A stretch of 64,000 nucleotides of DNA, taken from positions 18,205,027 through 18,269,026 of the forward strand of contig JABAKD010000023.1 in assembly GCA_012845835.1 (NCBI GenBank), given 5' to 3'. How positions within the stretch are numbered: the first letter of the stretch is position 1; each line of letters begins with the position of its first letter. The notes beneath the pieces were generated by a model. The model was not told the origin of the DNA, made no database searches, and worked only from the letters and a program-made list of their open reading frames with translations. Shown piece after piece: positions 1 through 9,000 of this stretch. This stretch comes from Undaria pinnatifida (lineage: Eukaryota > Sar > Phaeophyceae > Laminariales > Alariaceae). A program made the position numbers and the translations under genes.

Positions 1-297
1 GCAAACCAGGGTGTCTGCGACATGTTCCATCCTTAGCTGCTGCTGCTGCTGCGTATCGCAAGCTGTTTCGTTCTTCATTGTTCCTGTTAATAACAGCATA
101 TCCTCGTCGTCTCTTTTTCCCCATCATCAATTAATCTACTAGCTGATGTAATAATTACGGTGACTATTCGTTTTGGGCTGCTGAAATTTTGGTTTTCGGT
201 GACACCTGCTGTCTTTCGACGTGGTTGTGGTTGGTTCAAGTTCTGAATTTCATTTGTACTCATAACGACCTGGGGACACTTTTATTGCTGGTACCGG
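1..297. other. Unassigned sequence
   Basis: I see no gene or element with definable ends here. There is a short CTG run near position 45 and otherwise unremarkable sequence. Confidence 0.5.
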
Positions 298-1000
298 CTA
301 CAAAGCACACCTGACGCGCTCTGCTAACAGTAACAACAGCAGCAACGCCGCACAACTCTTACGTGCGTGTAAATTCAACAACAGCTTGCTGCAGCAGCGG
401 CAGCACCTGCAGTACGACAAACAGCAAGCAGTACCCAGTGCAATATGCATCAATAAGATTATGTTCACTTTTGGCCTGTACCCGGTACGTATAGAACAAA
501 AAAAGGGAAGCAACCCAAAGACAAATAAAGAGTAACATAATATTGGACACATATTTGAGCTTGAACACGAACAGGGCGAAAAAGGAAGAAAGAATCACCT
601 AAAATAAAAATAGAGCAATCTGTTTTCGGCAGGCCTTGAACCTGTGACTGGTGAAAACAAACAGTGCGTGTCTAATTGCCGAACTACTGTACTACTACTA
701 CTACTACGGTTTTCTGGCTTATGTTCAAACGATATTTTAGTGTTTTGATACGTACGGCTCCGCACTTGACATTTCGGAACGGATTTTTTTCAAAACGTGA
801 TTTCGCATTGGCAACCACAACACGAGGTGAGCACGACCCACGCCGACACCGGCCGGGTCTGGAAATTCGAGACAGGTGGATACGTCCCGGAAACAGCGCG
901 CCGAGAGTTGAACCTCTGATCGAGCTATCTTGAAGACGGCTCAAAGCTTGGTCTAAATCGGAGCCTTCGGCTGCTCTCGTGCAAGCACCAACACATTCCT
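298..1000 (-). repeat. Composite CAG-rich repeat (Rep-C) copy with tRNA-like module
   Basis: This stretch is shared, in pieces and in the same order, with 4000-5560, 54190-56240 and 58130-58820. Shared blocks include the CAG-rich part (300-450), the part around 'ttcacttttggcctgtacccggtac' (split here by reading, near 465-490) and the block near 880-980 containing 'ctcgtgcaagcacca'. On the minus strand, positions 632-642 read GGTTCAAGGCC, a match to the tRNA B box. The flanking CAGG/CCTG can form a 4-bp T stem. An A-box-like segment lies near 676-690. The whole looks like a dispersed, partly tRNA-derived element. The ends are not defined. Confidence 0.55.
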
Positions 1001-1019
1001 CAATTTAGCAGGGCTTTTC

Positions 1020-1475
1020 ACGGGTCATGACCCGACCCGCGGGTCGGGTCAAGGGGGTTTCGAAATCTCGTGGGTCGGGTCGGGTCGGGTCATTACGTTT
1101 CAAAATCTCACGGGTCGGGTCGGGTCGGGTCAAGAGGTTTTCAAAATCTCGCGGGTCGGGTCGGGTCGGGTCAAGACTTCTCGAAAATCTTGCGGGTCGG
1201 GTCGGGTCGGGTCAAGACGTCTCGAAAATCTCGCGGGTCGGGTCGGGTCGGGTCAAGGTGTTTTCAAAATCTCGCGGGTCGGGTCGGGTCATGACCCGCG
1301 AAATACGGGTCACTTCGCGGGTCAAGCAATAATGACCCGCGAGTTATTTTGGGCTGACCCGCGGGTCAAACCCGCGGATCTGGCCCGCGGATCCGTCTTT
1401 TTCAAACTTACAGCTGAGAGCCATTGATGCCGTGTGGGCGCCCCGCGGGTCGGGCCCGCTGGTCCGCAAAAAATC
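1020..1475 (+). repeat. GGGTC pentamer array, left subterminal region of hAT copy 1
   Basis: Runs of GGGTC (three to four per cluster) alternate with a diverged spacer of about 20-25 bases ('aagacgtctcgaaaatctcgc'-like, shortened here), giving a higher-order unit of roughly 40 bases. At 1350-1470 the pattern changes to palindromic GACCCGCGGGTC words. The flank up to about 1560 is repeated inverted at 6725-6950 in hAT copy 2. GGG runs spaced by two bases could form G-quadruplexes. hAT transposases are known to bind short subterminal repeats, so these arrays may be the binding sites (inference). Confidence 0.85.
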
Positions 1476-1712
1476 CAAAACTTACCGTTTCCTGCCTCTC
1501 TCGTGCCGATGCTCCGACCGTATGTCATCACAGCGTGTAGAACAATCACCAGGCAGTAGCTACTCGTACCAAGGCATACAGCAGTAGTATACGTGATTTT
1601 TTTCTCAATTTTTCAAGATTAAGGTGTATGACCATCAAAATACCTATTGAGCGCATTGAGGCAAGAGCAGTCCTATCAAGCGAAAGGCAGATATGAAAAG
1701 GAGGAAAAAAAG

Positions 1713-2065
1713 AAACCAGCGCAGCCACCTCAAACATATACATTTTAGTGTACCGCCGCGCCCGCTGCAAAGCCTGGTGCAAATATAAGCAACAGCGACG
1801 TTCGTTTGTCATCGTACAAACTCGAAGCACAAACCGACGTCAATGAAACCCGGCAAGCTAAATCCAGAACTACAACAAAAACATGGAAAATGATGCAAAT
1901 ACAGAATACAAGGCACCAACGCAACCACCTTGAATATATTGGTATTAATGTACCGCCGCGCTGCAGAGCCTACTATAAATATCAGAAAGCAGGTATGAGC
2001 AACAGCGACTCTTATGTCATCCTGCAAACTCGAAGCAAAAAACTGACATCGAATGAAACCCGCCC
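1713..2065. repeat. Diverged tandem duplication inside hAT copy 1
   Basis: The block 1713-1855 recurs at 1916-2065 (offset about 200). Shared words include 'gtaccgccgcgc', 'agcaacagcgac' and 'aatgaaacccg'. No coding signal was recognised. It is internal filler of the transposon, between the left array and the transposase fragment. Confidence 0.6.
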
Positions 2066-2262
2066 ATCCCCAGCCCACCAGCCCAACGAAACAACTGCCA
2101 AATAGTGGTGCTACACGCGTCGTATATGCATGCGTCGACAAGCACCTGGCACAGTATGCTCAACAGTCATCACACTCATCGCACATCTACTATTAACTCT
2201 TCTCCCGCGCCCTGGGCCTGTGCTCAAACAGCCTTATCGAACCCGTTCGACTGCACGGGCTG

Positions 2263-2373
2263 CAGCATCTTTTTTTTTTTTTTTTTTTTTTTATCCTCCG
2301 GCGGATGGGGAAAAATAAAGCTTTAGCTCACCACACTTCCACGTATTTTCATACGCGTCGTGTGTCGATTTAA
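2263..2373. repeat. T-run plus ~90-bp block repeated at 8805-8908
   Basis: After a run of about 20 T, the sequence 'tatcctccggcg' through 'cgatttaactca' is nearly identical to 8821-8906. In this copy it directly follows the hAT stop codon (read on the minus strand), so it may be hAT 3' untranslated sequence or a short insertion next to it. The second copy lies next to a Rep-C head. Confidence 0.65.
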
Positions 2374-2374
2374 C

Positions 2375-3285
2375 TCAGCTGCTTTCGCAGCCCAACGCTA
2401 GCATCGCTACCTTTTCCGCGTAAGAGCGAATCTCCGGGATCATCCCGCTGTTCAGTTTGAGGAACATCATCATCTCAACGCGGTCCTGTCGCATGCTCAG
2501 CCTAAGGTTGTTCATGCAAATCGCCAGCGCCGAGAAGCCCCTCTCCGACTGGCAGCTCGTCGTGTCAGCGCTGAGAAACACCCTCGCAAACATGGCAAGA
2601 GTCGGGGACCTCGCCAGCTCGCGGGTGCTCCCGTCTTCTTCAATGCGCGGCTTTGACGCATCGTCCCAGAAAGCGAGCAAATCGAACTCGCTGCCGCTGG
2701 CCTCCGGCAAGGCCTTGTACTCCGCCACCTCTTTGTCGAAACGGCTAGCGGCAGTACAGGGGGCGGACGCCGCCGCCGCTGCTGCTGCCGCCGCTGCCCG
2801 CTTCTCCCGCTTTCAGAAATGCTCCGCAAAGGGATCTAAGTCGGTTTCTGCGGGTCTCTTCGCGGGGGGGGTGGTGATAGCAGCAAGCACTAGTTTAGCT
2901 GGCGTCGGCGAGGGAGAGGTGATGGTGTTGCGGTCCTTGATGCTGTCCCTCAGCTTCGCCAGTGCCGCCGCCAGTCTCTCTGCGTGCCTCCCCCCCCCCG
3001 CAATCATCACTGTCCAGAGCCTTGTAGCGGGGATAAGGAACGTGCCCACCAGCTCAACATCCCACTCGGCGATGTGGACTTTGCGCTCCTTCAGCTCCGC
3101 CATGGCAACGTCGATTACCATGACTGTGGTGCCATGGAGTTCGCCGACAGGCTTGTCCACAGCGGCGCCACTGGCGATCCGATAGTCAGTGATCTTGATG
3201 GTGTCGCCGTCGAGGAAGTCCAGGAGAGTGTTGCACAGGAAGATCGAACGACCAATAAAGCCGTCAGCACTGCCACCAACTGAGG
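2375..3285 (-). pseudogene. hAT transposase, C-terminal dimerisation region, one in-frame stop
   Basis: About 300 codons stay in one minus-strand frame from about 3285 to the stop at 2375. The only interruption is a TGA at 2813-2815, after 'DLDPFAEHF'. The last 117 residues carry the hAT C-terminal dimerisation signature: SPTLAMFARVFL, then TSCQSERGFSAL, then NLRLSMRQDRVEM and FLKLN. An alanine run encoded by GCN repeats (2760-2800) follows the stop and looks like a low-complexity insertion. The N-terminal zinc finger and most of the catalytic core are missing; the frame ends abruptly at about 3283, where unrelated repeat begins. In intact elements this protein cuts and joins the transposon ends in the nucleus. 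Here it is a fragment, unless readthrough or editing is invoked. The ORF seen on the opposite strand is a shadow. Confidence 0.88.
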
Positions 3286-3380
3286 ATGTGTGGGTTGCTC
3301 TTTTTCATATATATTTTTGTCATATATGCGCTATGAGCACGGCTATATAGCGCTACGGGCACGGCTTTTCGTTCTAGCTG

Positions 3381-3545
3381 AGGATGTGTGGGTTGCGATC
3401 TTTCTAATTTTGCGTGCGTACACCGCGTACACCACAAAATGCTGCAAACAATACCAGTACAAAGAACCAGAGAACACGACATTCTGGGAAAAGTACGAGG
3501 GACCAAGGACCAACCTACCGACCGAGGTGTACATGCTTTGACCCG
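3381..3545. repeat. hAT internal flank module, inverted copy at 5955-6112
   Basis: The block from 'gtgtgggttgcg' to 'gaggtgtacatgctttgacccg' reappears as a reverse complement at 5945-6110. The similarity continues outward past 6130 ('cgctacgggc'). The start 'ctgaggatgtgtgggttgc' also occurs at 3283-3302, at the edge of the transposase fragment, so a short duplication flanks 3302-3380. Confidence 0.75.
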
Positions 3546-3870
3546 TGACTTTTCGACTTTGACCCGTGAGAAATGTCACAGGTCAAGTTAACGTGACCCG
3601 CCAGATGACCCGAATCTCGCGGGTCACCCGGATTGTCGCGGGTCGGGTCGGGTCGGGTCAGGACGATTTCAAAATCTCGCGGGTCGGGTCGGGTCGGGTC
3701 AAGACGTCTCAAAAATCTCGCGGGTCGGGTCAGGTCGGGTCAAGACGTCTCGAAAATCTCGCGGGTCGGTTCGGATCTGGTCAAGACGTCTCGAAAATCT
3801 CGCGGGTCGGGTCGGGTCAGCTGACCCGACCCGACCCGACCCGACCCGACCCGACCCGTGAAAAGCCCTG
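3540..3870 (+). repeat. GGGTC pentamer array, right subterminal region of hAT copy 1
   Basis: Higher-order units of about 40 bases contain three GGGTC each with an 'aagacgtctcgaaaatctcgc'-type spacer (given shortened). The array then flips at 3822-3860 to GACCC pentamers, producing a GTC-AGCTGAC palindrome centre. It ends in the terminal inverted repeat at 3870. Confidence 0.85.
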
Positions 3871-3873
3871 AAA

Positions 3874-4560
3874 TTTAGCTACCAATGGGGTTTCGCCTGC
3901 CGCCCGCCTTGGCTCCGCGCATGCCTGTAACTTTTCAGGATGCATTATATGTTTTTTGAGTATAGGGTTTTAGGTAAATCGAGGCTGTACATGCAGCAGC
4001 ACTGCCAAGGGGAACATTAAAAAAAATCGTGTTTGAATGCAGAGAAATATAAACTGGAATCAGGTGCAGTTAACCACAGCAACAAATGGCGTCATCCGGC
4101 ACACGAAGACAAACAGCAGCAGCAGCAGCAGTCCCCCGCACAATTTTTATGCGCGTGTAATTTCAACAACAGCAGGAGCGGCAGCTGCGGCAGTTCGTCA
4201 ACAGAAAACAGCATTTCCAGTATAATAATATGCATACGGTAATATTTTCGCTTTGGTTTGAGCCGGTACACGAATAACCAAAGTAATAGGGAAAATAAAA
4301 CAAAGTAAAAGAGAATGGAATATTATGTACATGCCGAGGCTCAAACCCAAAGGGAAGAAAAAAAAGAAACTAACATGAAAAAAGAGCGAATTCGGAGAGT
4401 CAAGCGGCCAACGATTAGCAATCGTTGAAACGATTAGCAATCGTTCAGGGCTGCCTTTCAAGCTAATGTTGTGTTATTACTACTGGGACAACAAATTGTG
4501 TTTCACGCGCACGACTATGCACTTGACGTTACGCAACAAAAAAAATGACAAGAAGCACGA
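3874..4560 (-). repeat. Rep-C copy with tRNA-like module
   Basis: It begins with the GC-rich 'cgcctgccgcccgccttgg' head that also occurs at 8730, 14900 and 54835. The 'cgaggctgtacatgc' word and a CAG-rich body follow. On the minus strand the segment about 4345-4470 contains a B-box-like GGGTTTGAGCCTC and an A-box-like TAGCTTGAAAGGCAGC. The word 'aacgattagcaatcgtt' is duplicated side by side at 4410-4446. Confidence 0.6.
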
Positions 4561-5555
4561 TTTTTCAGGGGCCGTCACGTCACGTCACGCGGCTAGCACG
4601 ACCGAGACCGCCACCGGCGGAGTCGGGAGGGCGAGCAAGCTGAGGCCCGTCCAGGGAATAGCGTGCCGAGAAGTGGACCTCAGCTCGTGCTATCTCGAAG
4701 ACGGCTCAAGACCTGGTTTTTATCGGGCCTCGCGGTCGCTGAGACGACAGGGCCTACATATGTATGCACGTATCTACAATGGCAGCAAGCAGCGACAGTC
4801 CAACGACAACCTGCAAGCCGTAGAAGTACAGCACACATACACAGCAACGCCTTACAACTCTTTATGTGTGTGTAAATTCAACAATAAACAGCATGATGCA
4901 GCAGCGGCAAGGCCATCAATGCGACAAACGGCGAGCCGAATCCAGTGTAAGATGCATGCATAGTTATATGTTCACTTTGGACCGGTACCCGGCACGTGTA
5001 CGATCGTATAGCAAAAAAAAGGGGAAGCAAAACAAAAATGAACATGAAACGTGTAACAGATGCCGGATACACATCGGGGCTGGAACACATACGGGAGAGA
5101 AAAAACGCACACACGCACACACACTTGAATAAAAGAGCAAGCAAGAGCAACGGCAGTCCAACGACAAACGGCAAGCCGTAGAAGTGCAGCATACACACAT
5201 GCACACCGTAGCAGCAGTAGCAACGCACCCCTCTAATGTGCGTGTATATTTAACAACAGCGTGCTGCATGCAGCAGCGGCAGCACCACCAGCAGTACGAC
5301 AAACAGCAAGCAGTACGCGGTGTAATATGCGTAATTAATCATATGTTCACTTTGGTCCGGTGCCCTGTACGTTATTTCGAAGACGGCGCAAAACCTGGTC
5401 TAACGGACCCTTCGGCTGCTCTCACTCGTGCAAGCGCCAACATAGGTATACATGTATTTAGTATATAGAGCAGCAAATAATTTTGAGTGGCAAGAACGGT
5501 ACGAACATCACCGCAAGAACGATAGGGTATATCAAACCGGCAGCGAAACGCATGA
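4561..5555. repeat. Further Rep-C material
   Basis: The blocks at 4620-4770 and 4780-5000 match 55555-55960. The block 5130-5480 repeats the same CAG-rich part once more. The three partial copies are head to tail. No coding region is supported; open frames here are low-complexity and change with each copy. Confidence 0.55.
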
Positions 5556-5569
5556 AAAACATGGCTTTT

Positions 5570-5955
5570 CACGGGCCGGGTCATATCTCGCGGGTCGGGT
5601 CGGGTCGGGTCGGGTCGGGTCGGATCGGGTCAGCTCACCCGACCTGATCCGTGAGAATTTCGAGACGTCTTGACCCGACCCGGCCCGACCCGCGAGAATT
5701 TCGAGACGTCTTGACCCGATCCGACCCGACCCGCGACAATTTGAAAACCTCGTGACCCGACCCGACCCGACCCGCGAGATTTTGAAAACCTCCTGACCCA
5801 ACCCGACCTGACCCGCGGAATTTTGAAATCCTCCTGATCCGAACCGACCCGATGCGCCACAATCCGGGTGACCCGCGAGATGCGGGTTTCATGCGGGTCA
5901 GGTCGACTTGACCCTTGACATTTCTCACGGGTCAAAGTCGAAAAGTCACGGGTCA
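5570..5955 (-). repeat. GGGTC/GACCC array, left end of hAT copy 2
   Basis: Six GGGTC in a row near 5590-5620 are followed by GACCC clusters separated by 'gcgagaatttcgagacgtctt'-like spacers (shortened). The spacers drift along the array to 'gcgagattttgaaaacctc'. Confidence 0.85.
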
Positions 5956-6179
5956 AAGCATGTATACCTCCGTCGGTTGGTTGCTCCGTGATCCCTTGTA
6001 CTTTTCCCAGGATGTCGTGTTTTACGGTTCTTCCTACCGGTATTACTTGTTTGCAGCAGCATTTTGTCGTGTGCGCGCGAACAATGAGAAAAAACCGCAA
6101 CCCACACGCATGAGCACTTAGCCACGCCCGTAGCGCTAGAGCACCCTGTCGATCCGACGAGCGAGCTAGTTATCTATGC

Positions 6180-6665
6180 AGTCTCCGCCCCCAGCAAGCC
6201 GCCTAGCTGAGCCGACTCCGGCATCGAGCCCACAACTGGGGCGGTGGATCTGTCAGCAGGGGCTGCGATGCGCGAGGATGCGTTGTCTGCTGCTGGTGCT
6301 TGCTGCTGCTGCTGTGCTGCTGCTGCTGCTGTGCTGCTGCTGCCAGATTGCTGCTGCTTCGACGACGACTGCTCTTGCTTTTTTACGTTTGGTCACATTT
6401 CGTACTGGTATGATAATTCTCGAGCTAACTACTACTTACTACTGTATTTATCTTCTATCTACGCCGTCTCCAGCCCCGGCAAGCAGCCTATAGTGGAGCC
6501 ACCTTCAGCAGCAAACCCACAACTGGGGCGGTGGATCTGTCAGCAGGGGCTGCGATCCGCGAGAATCCGGGGTCTGCTGCTGGTACTTGCTGCTGACAGT
6601 GCTGCTGCTTCGACGACGCGTGCCCTTGCCTTTTTACGTTTTGGCACATTTCGTACTGGTATATG
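6180..6665. repeat. CTG-rich tandem duplication in hAT copy 2
   Basis: The block starting 'gtctccgccccc' (6181) recurs from 6465, offset 284. Both halves contain 'acaactggggcggtggatctg' (shared word, shortened) and end with 'cacatttcgtactggtat'. CTG runs at 6290-6350 make a cysteine/alanine/leucine-rich open frame that I regard as an artefact of the repeat. Confidence 0.7.
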
Positions 6666-6949
6666 ACCGTACTATTACTGCTGTTACGGCTTCAGTGAGC
6701 ACGGGATTCGCGTCACACTGTATTTGGTACGAGTAGCTAGGGGTACTGCCTGATGATTGTTCTACACGCTGTGATGACTTACGATGGGAGCATCGGCACG
6801 AGAGAGGCACAAAGCTGTAAGATTTGTATGATTTACGGATCCGCGGATCGGACCCGCGGGGCGCCTGCACAGCAATGGTCCTCAACTGTAAGTTTGAAAA
6901 TGGCGGATCCGCGGGCCAGATCCGCGGGTTTGACCCGCGGGTCAGCCGA

Positions 6950-7399
6950 GAACAACTGGCGGGTCATGATGGCTTGACCCGCGAGTGACCCATATCTCGC
7001 GGGTCATGACCAGACCCGACCCGCGAGATTTGAAAACCTGTTGACCCGACCCGACCCGACGCGCGAGATTTTGAAACCTCTTGACCCGACCCGACCCGAC
7101 CCGCGAGATTTTGAAGCCTATTGACCCGACCCGACCCGACCCGCGAGATTTTGAAACCTGTTGACCCAACTTGACCCGCGAGATTTGGAAACCTGTTGAC
7201 CCGACCCGATCTGACCGGTGAGATTTTAAAGCGTTATGACCCGACCCGACCCGACCCGACCCGACCCGACCCGACCCGACCCGACCCGACCCGACCCGAC
7301 CCGACCCGACCCGATCCGACCCGACCCGACCCGACCCGTGAGATTTTAAACCCCCTTGACCCGACCCACGGGTCGGGTCATGACCCGTAAAAGGCCCTG
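6950..7399 (-). repeat. GACCC array, right end of hAT copy 2
   Basis: Clusters of three GACCC with 'gcgagattttgaaacct' spacers lead into about 20 nearly uninterrupted GACCC pentamers at 7236-7340. The array ends in the terminal inverted repeat. The C-rich strand here is the complement of potential G-quadruplex DNA. Confidence 0.85.
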
Positions 7400-7429
7400 A
7401 TAAAAAACTACACAGTAAAAAAAAATGCT

Positions 7430-7600
7430 CGCAGAGGGATTTGAAGCTGCGACCTTCCAGCAATATCAAACTTGTGTAAAACTGTTGAAACGCAGCAAAA
7501 AAGTCCGCAAAAAAAAAAAACGATGGTAGAGGGAATCGAAACCGCGACCTTCCGACCAAAACAAACCTATATCATTATATCAATCGTTTGAGCCACTCAA
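7430..7600 (-). repeat. Dimeric tRNA-like repeat (SINE-type)
   Basis: Read on the minus strand there are two tRNA-like halves. The right half (about 7532-7600) has an A-box-like GTGGCTCAAACG and a B-box-like GGTTTCGATTCCC. The left half (about 7435-7475) has AGCTTCAAATCCC. They are joined by 'gttgaaacgcagcaaaaaa'. The same two-part structure, split by the giant LTR element, flanks 16302-31029. Confidence 0.65.
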
Positions 7601-7642
7601 CATTTTTTTTGCATCATAACGTAAAAAAAAAAATACAACTAA

Positions 7643-8429
7643 GCCCATTTCTTATGCAGTCGGATTTGTCAGTCGAAAACGGCCTTTTTTGACTGAAGCC
7701 CAAATCGGGCTTTCTTGCGCAGTCGAAAAACGGCTTATTCGACTCAACTTTTTTCCACTGAGAATTCCGACTGGCGGATCCAGTCGAAAAACTCGACTTT
7801 TTCGACTGGATCCTCCAGTCGTAAAACAATAAAAAAGTTTTTCACGTGTTTTTTGAACTGATCGCATCGCTCATCCCACCACCAAACACACCCACACGGC
7901 CACACGGCCACACACCCCTACCAGGTACCACACTGCAGTATCATACAAGGCGCTGACGCTGCCTTGGCTATCCCAGCTGTTGCTTCTCGCAGCAAGTCAG
8001 CGTGGCGCATTCCTAGTTCCACTCGCCAGCAGCGTGTATCACACGACGGCAGCAGCGCGCGGTCTCGATCCCATGCTGCCAACAGCGGCTGCTGTAGCTT
8101 TGGCGGCTCTCGGCTGAGTGCAACTCCACGAACGTAGCTTTGGCGGCTTTCTGCTAAGCCCAAAGCCACCAACTCGCTGGGACGACGGTTCGTGGAGCCG
8201 TTGCTCGCGGAGAAAGCGCGAAGCACAGAGCTGCCAACCGATTTCGACTGCTGTACAGCAGTACTCCAGCAGTACTCCCCCACAACAACCGCCTCTAGGA
8301 AGAGCACAAAAACTATAAAATCGGCTCGACTGACGATAAGAAGAAGGACCAGAAGAATCCAGTCGAAAAAAAGTCCAGTCGAAAAGGGCCGTTTTCGACT
8401 GGCGGAATCCGACTGCATAAGAAGTGGCC
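7643..8429 (-). mobile_element. Harbinger-like non-autonomous DNA element, copy 1
   Basis: About 787 bp. It is the inverted counterpart of 35576-36352 over its whole length. The terminal inverted repeats begin G(G/C)CCA(T/C)TTCTTATGCAGTCGG. The flanks are TAA on the left and TAT on the right, one base from a perfect TAA 3-bp duplication. A TWA target and GGCC-type ends are characteristic of PIF/Harbinger. Several TCGAAAA/TTTTCGA hairpins (CAGTCGAAAA words) lie inside both ends. There is no transposase; the open frames are not conserved between the two copies. Confidence 0.82.
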
Positions 8430-8715
8430 TATTATTGAAATTCGAAGCGAGCTCGTGACTAGACTCACTTTTTCAAACTTCCAAGGTTGACAGTCCCGTA
8501 TTTGTTGACAGTCCAGTGGCTGCTCCAGATTGGAGATTCCCTCGAATACGTCTCCTCGAAGGCTGCTGTTGTACACGTCGTGCTGTAAACGATGGCTCTT
8601 TAACCTATTGGCGTATGTGACGATACGACCTGGCGTGGTCGCAGAGGCTGGTGCTGGCAGCAATCGAGCTAATCGAAGGAGCGTGCAAGATGCACGCAGC
8701 ACAAACTATGGATGT
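8430..8715. other. Unassigned sequence
   Basis: No gene or defined repeat is recognised between the Harbinger-like element and the next Rep-C head. Confidence 0.4.
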
Positions 8716-9000
8716 GCAGGGCTTCGCCGCGGCGAGCTGCCGCCCGCCTTGGCTCCGCGCATGCCCGTAATTTTCAAGGATGCATGGCATCTGTTATTTT
8801 ATTTTATTTTATTTTATTTTTTATCCTCCGGCGAATGGGGAAAAATAAAGGTTTAGCTCACCACATTTCCACGTATTTTCATACGCGTCGTGTGTCGATT
8901 TAACTCATCTGTTATTAGTATAGGGTTGTAGGAAAATCGAGGCTGTAAATGCGACAGCACTGCCTAGGGGTACATTCATGTAATCGTGTTGGAATAAAGA
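8716..9000 (-). repeat. Rep-C head fragment
   Basis: The 'gggcttcgccg' through 'gccttggctccgcgcatgcccgt' block (shortened here) matches 3880, 14885 and 54830. A TTTTA microsatellite (8796-8820), the ~90-bp block shared with 2290-2373, and the 'cgaggctgtaaatgcgacag' word follow. Confidence 0.6.

Larger units (their letters stand above)
1009..3870 (-). mobile_element. hAT DNA transposon with GGGTC subterminal arrays (hAT-GGGTC, copy 1)
   Basis: The left end reads CAGGGCTTTTCACGGGTC. The right end is its inverted complement, ending GTGAAAAGCCCTG at 3870. The 8 bases to the left (1001-1008, CAATTTAG) and to the right (3871-3878, AAATTTAG) match at 7 of 8 positions, as expected for an hAT target duplication. 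CAGGG-type termini are typical of hAT elements. Between the ends lie two arrays of the pentamer GGGTC (1020-1475 and 3540-3868) and a C-terminal transposase fragment on the minus strand (2375-3285). The N-terminal half of a normal hAT transposase is absent, so this copy is not autonomous as it stands. Confidence 0.85.
5560..7399 (+). mobile_element. hAT-GGGTC copy 2, non-autonomous, inverted relative to copy 1
   Basis: The left end reads CATGGCTTTTCACGGG (one base from the CAGGG consensus). The right end reads CCCGTAAAAGGCCCTG, ending at 7399. The flanking 8-mers ATGAAAAA (5552-5559) and ATAAAAAA (7400-7407) match at 7 of 8. GGGTC/GACCC arrays lie just inside both ends (5570-5950, 6950-7390). 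The inner flanks 5955-6112 and 6725-6950 are inverted versions of those in copy 1. No transposase sequence remains; the centre holds a CTG-rich duplication instead. It is therefore a deletion derivative that would depend on a transposase supplied elsewhere. Confidence 0.85.

Noticed and set aside
1027-1332. Arginine/glycine/serine repeat proteins in the GGGTC arrays
   Set aside because: Open frames exist in most phases simply because GGGTC lacks stops; frames are not kept between arrays.
2457-3185. 242-codon plus-strand open frame
   Set aside because: It is the shadow of the hAT transposase fragment on the other strand; the minus frame has the recognisable hAT motifs.
6244-6666. Cysteine-rich 140-codon frame
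   Set aside because: It comes from CTG runs within a tandem duplication.
7236-7340. Telomere-like repeat
   Set aside because: The pentamer GGGTC is not a known telomere repeat and lies within a transposon end.
6942-7559. 205-codon minus-strand frame
   Set aside because: It runs through the GACCC array and the hAT end into unrelated sequence.
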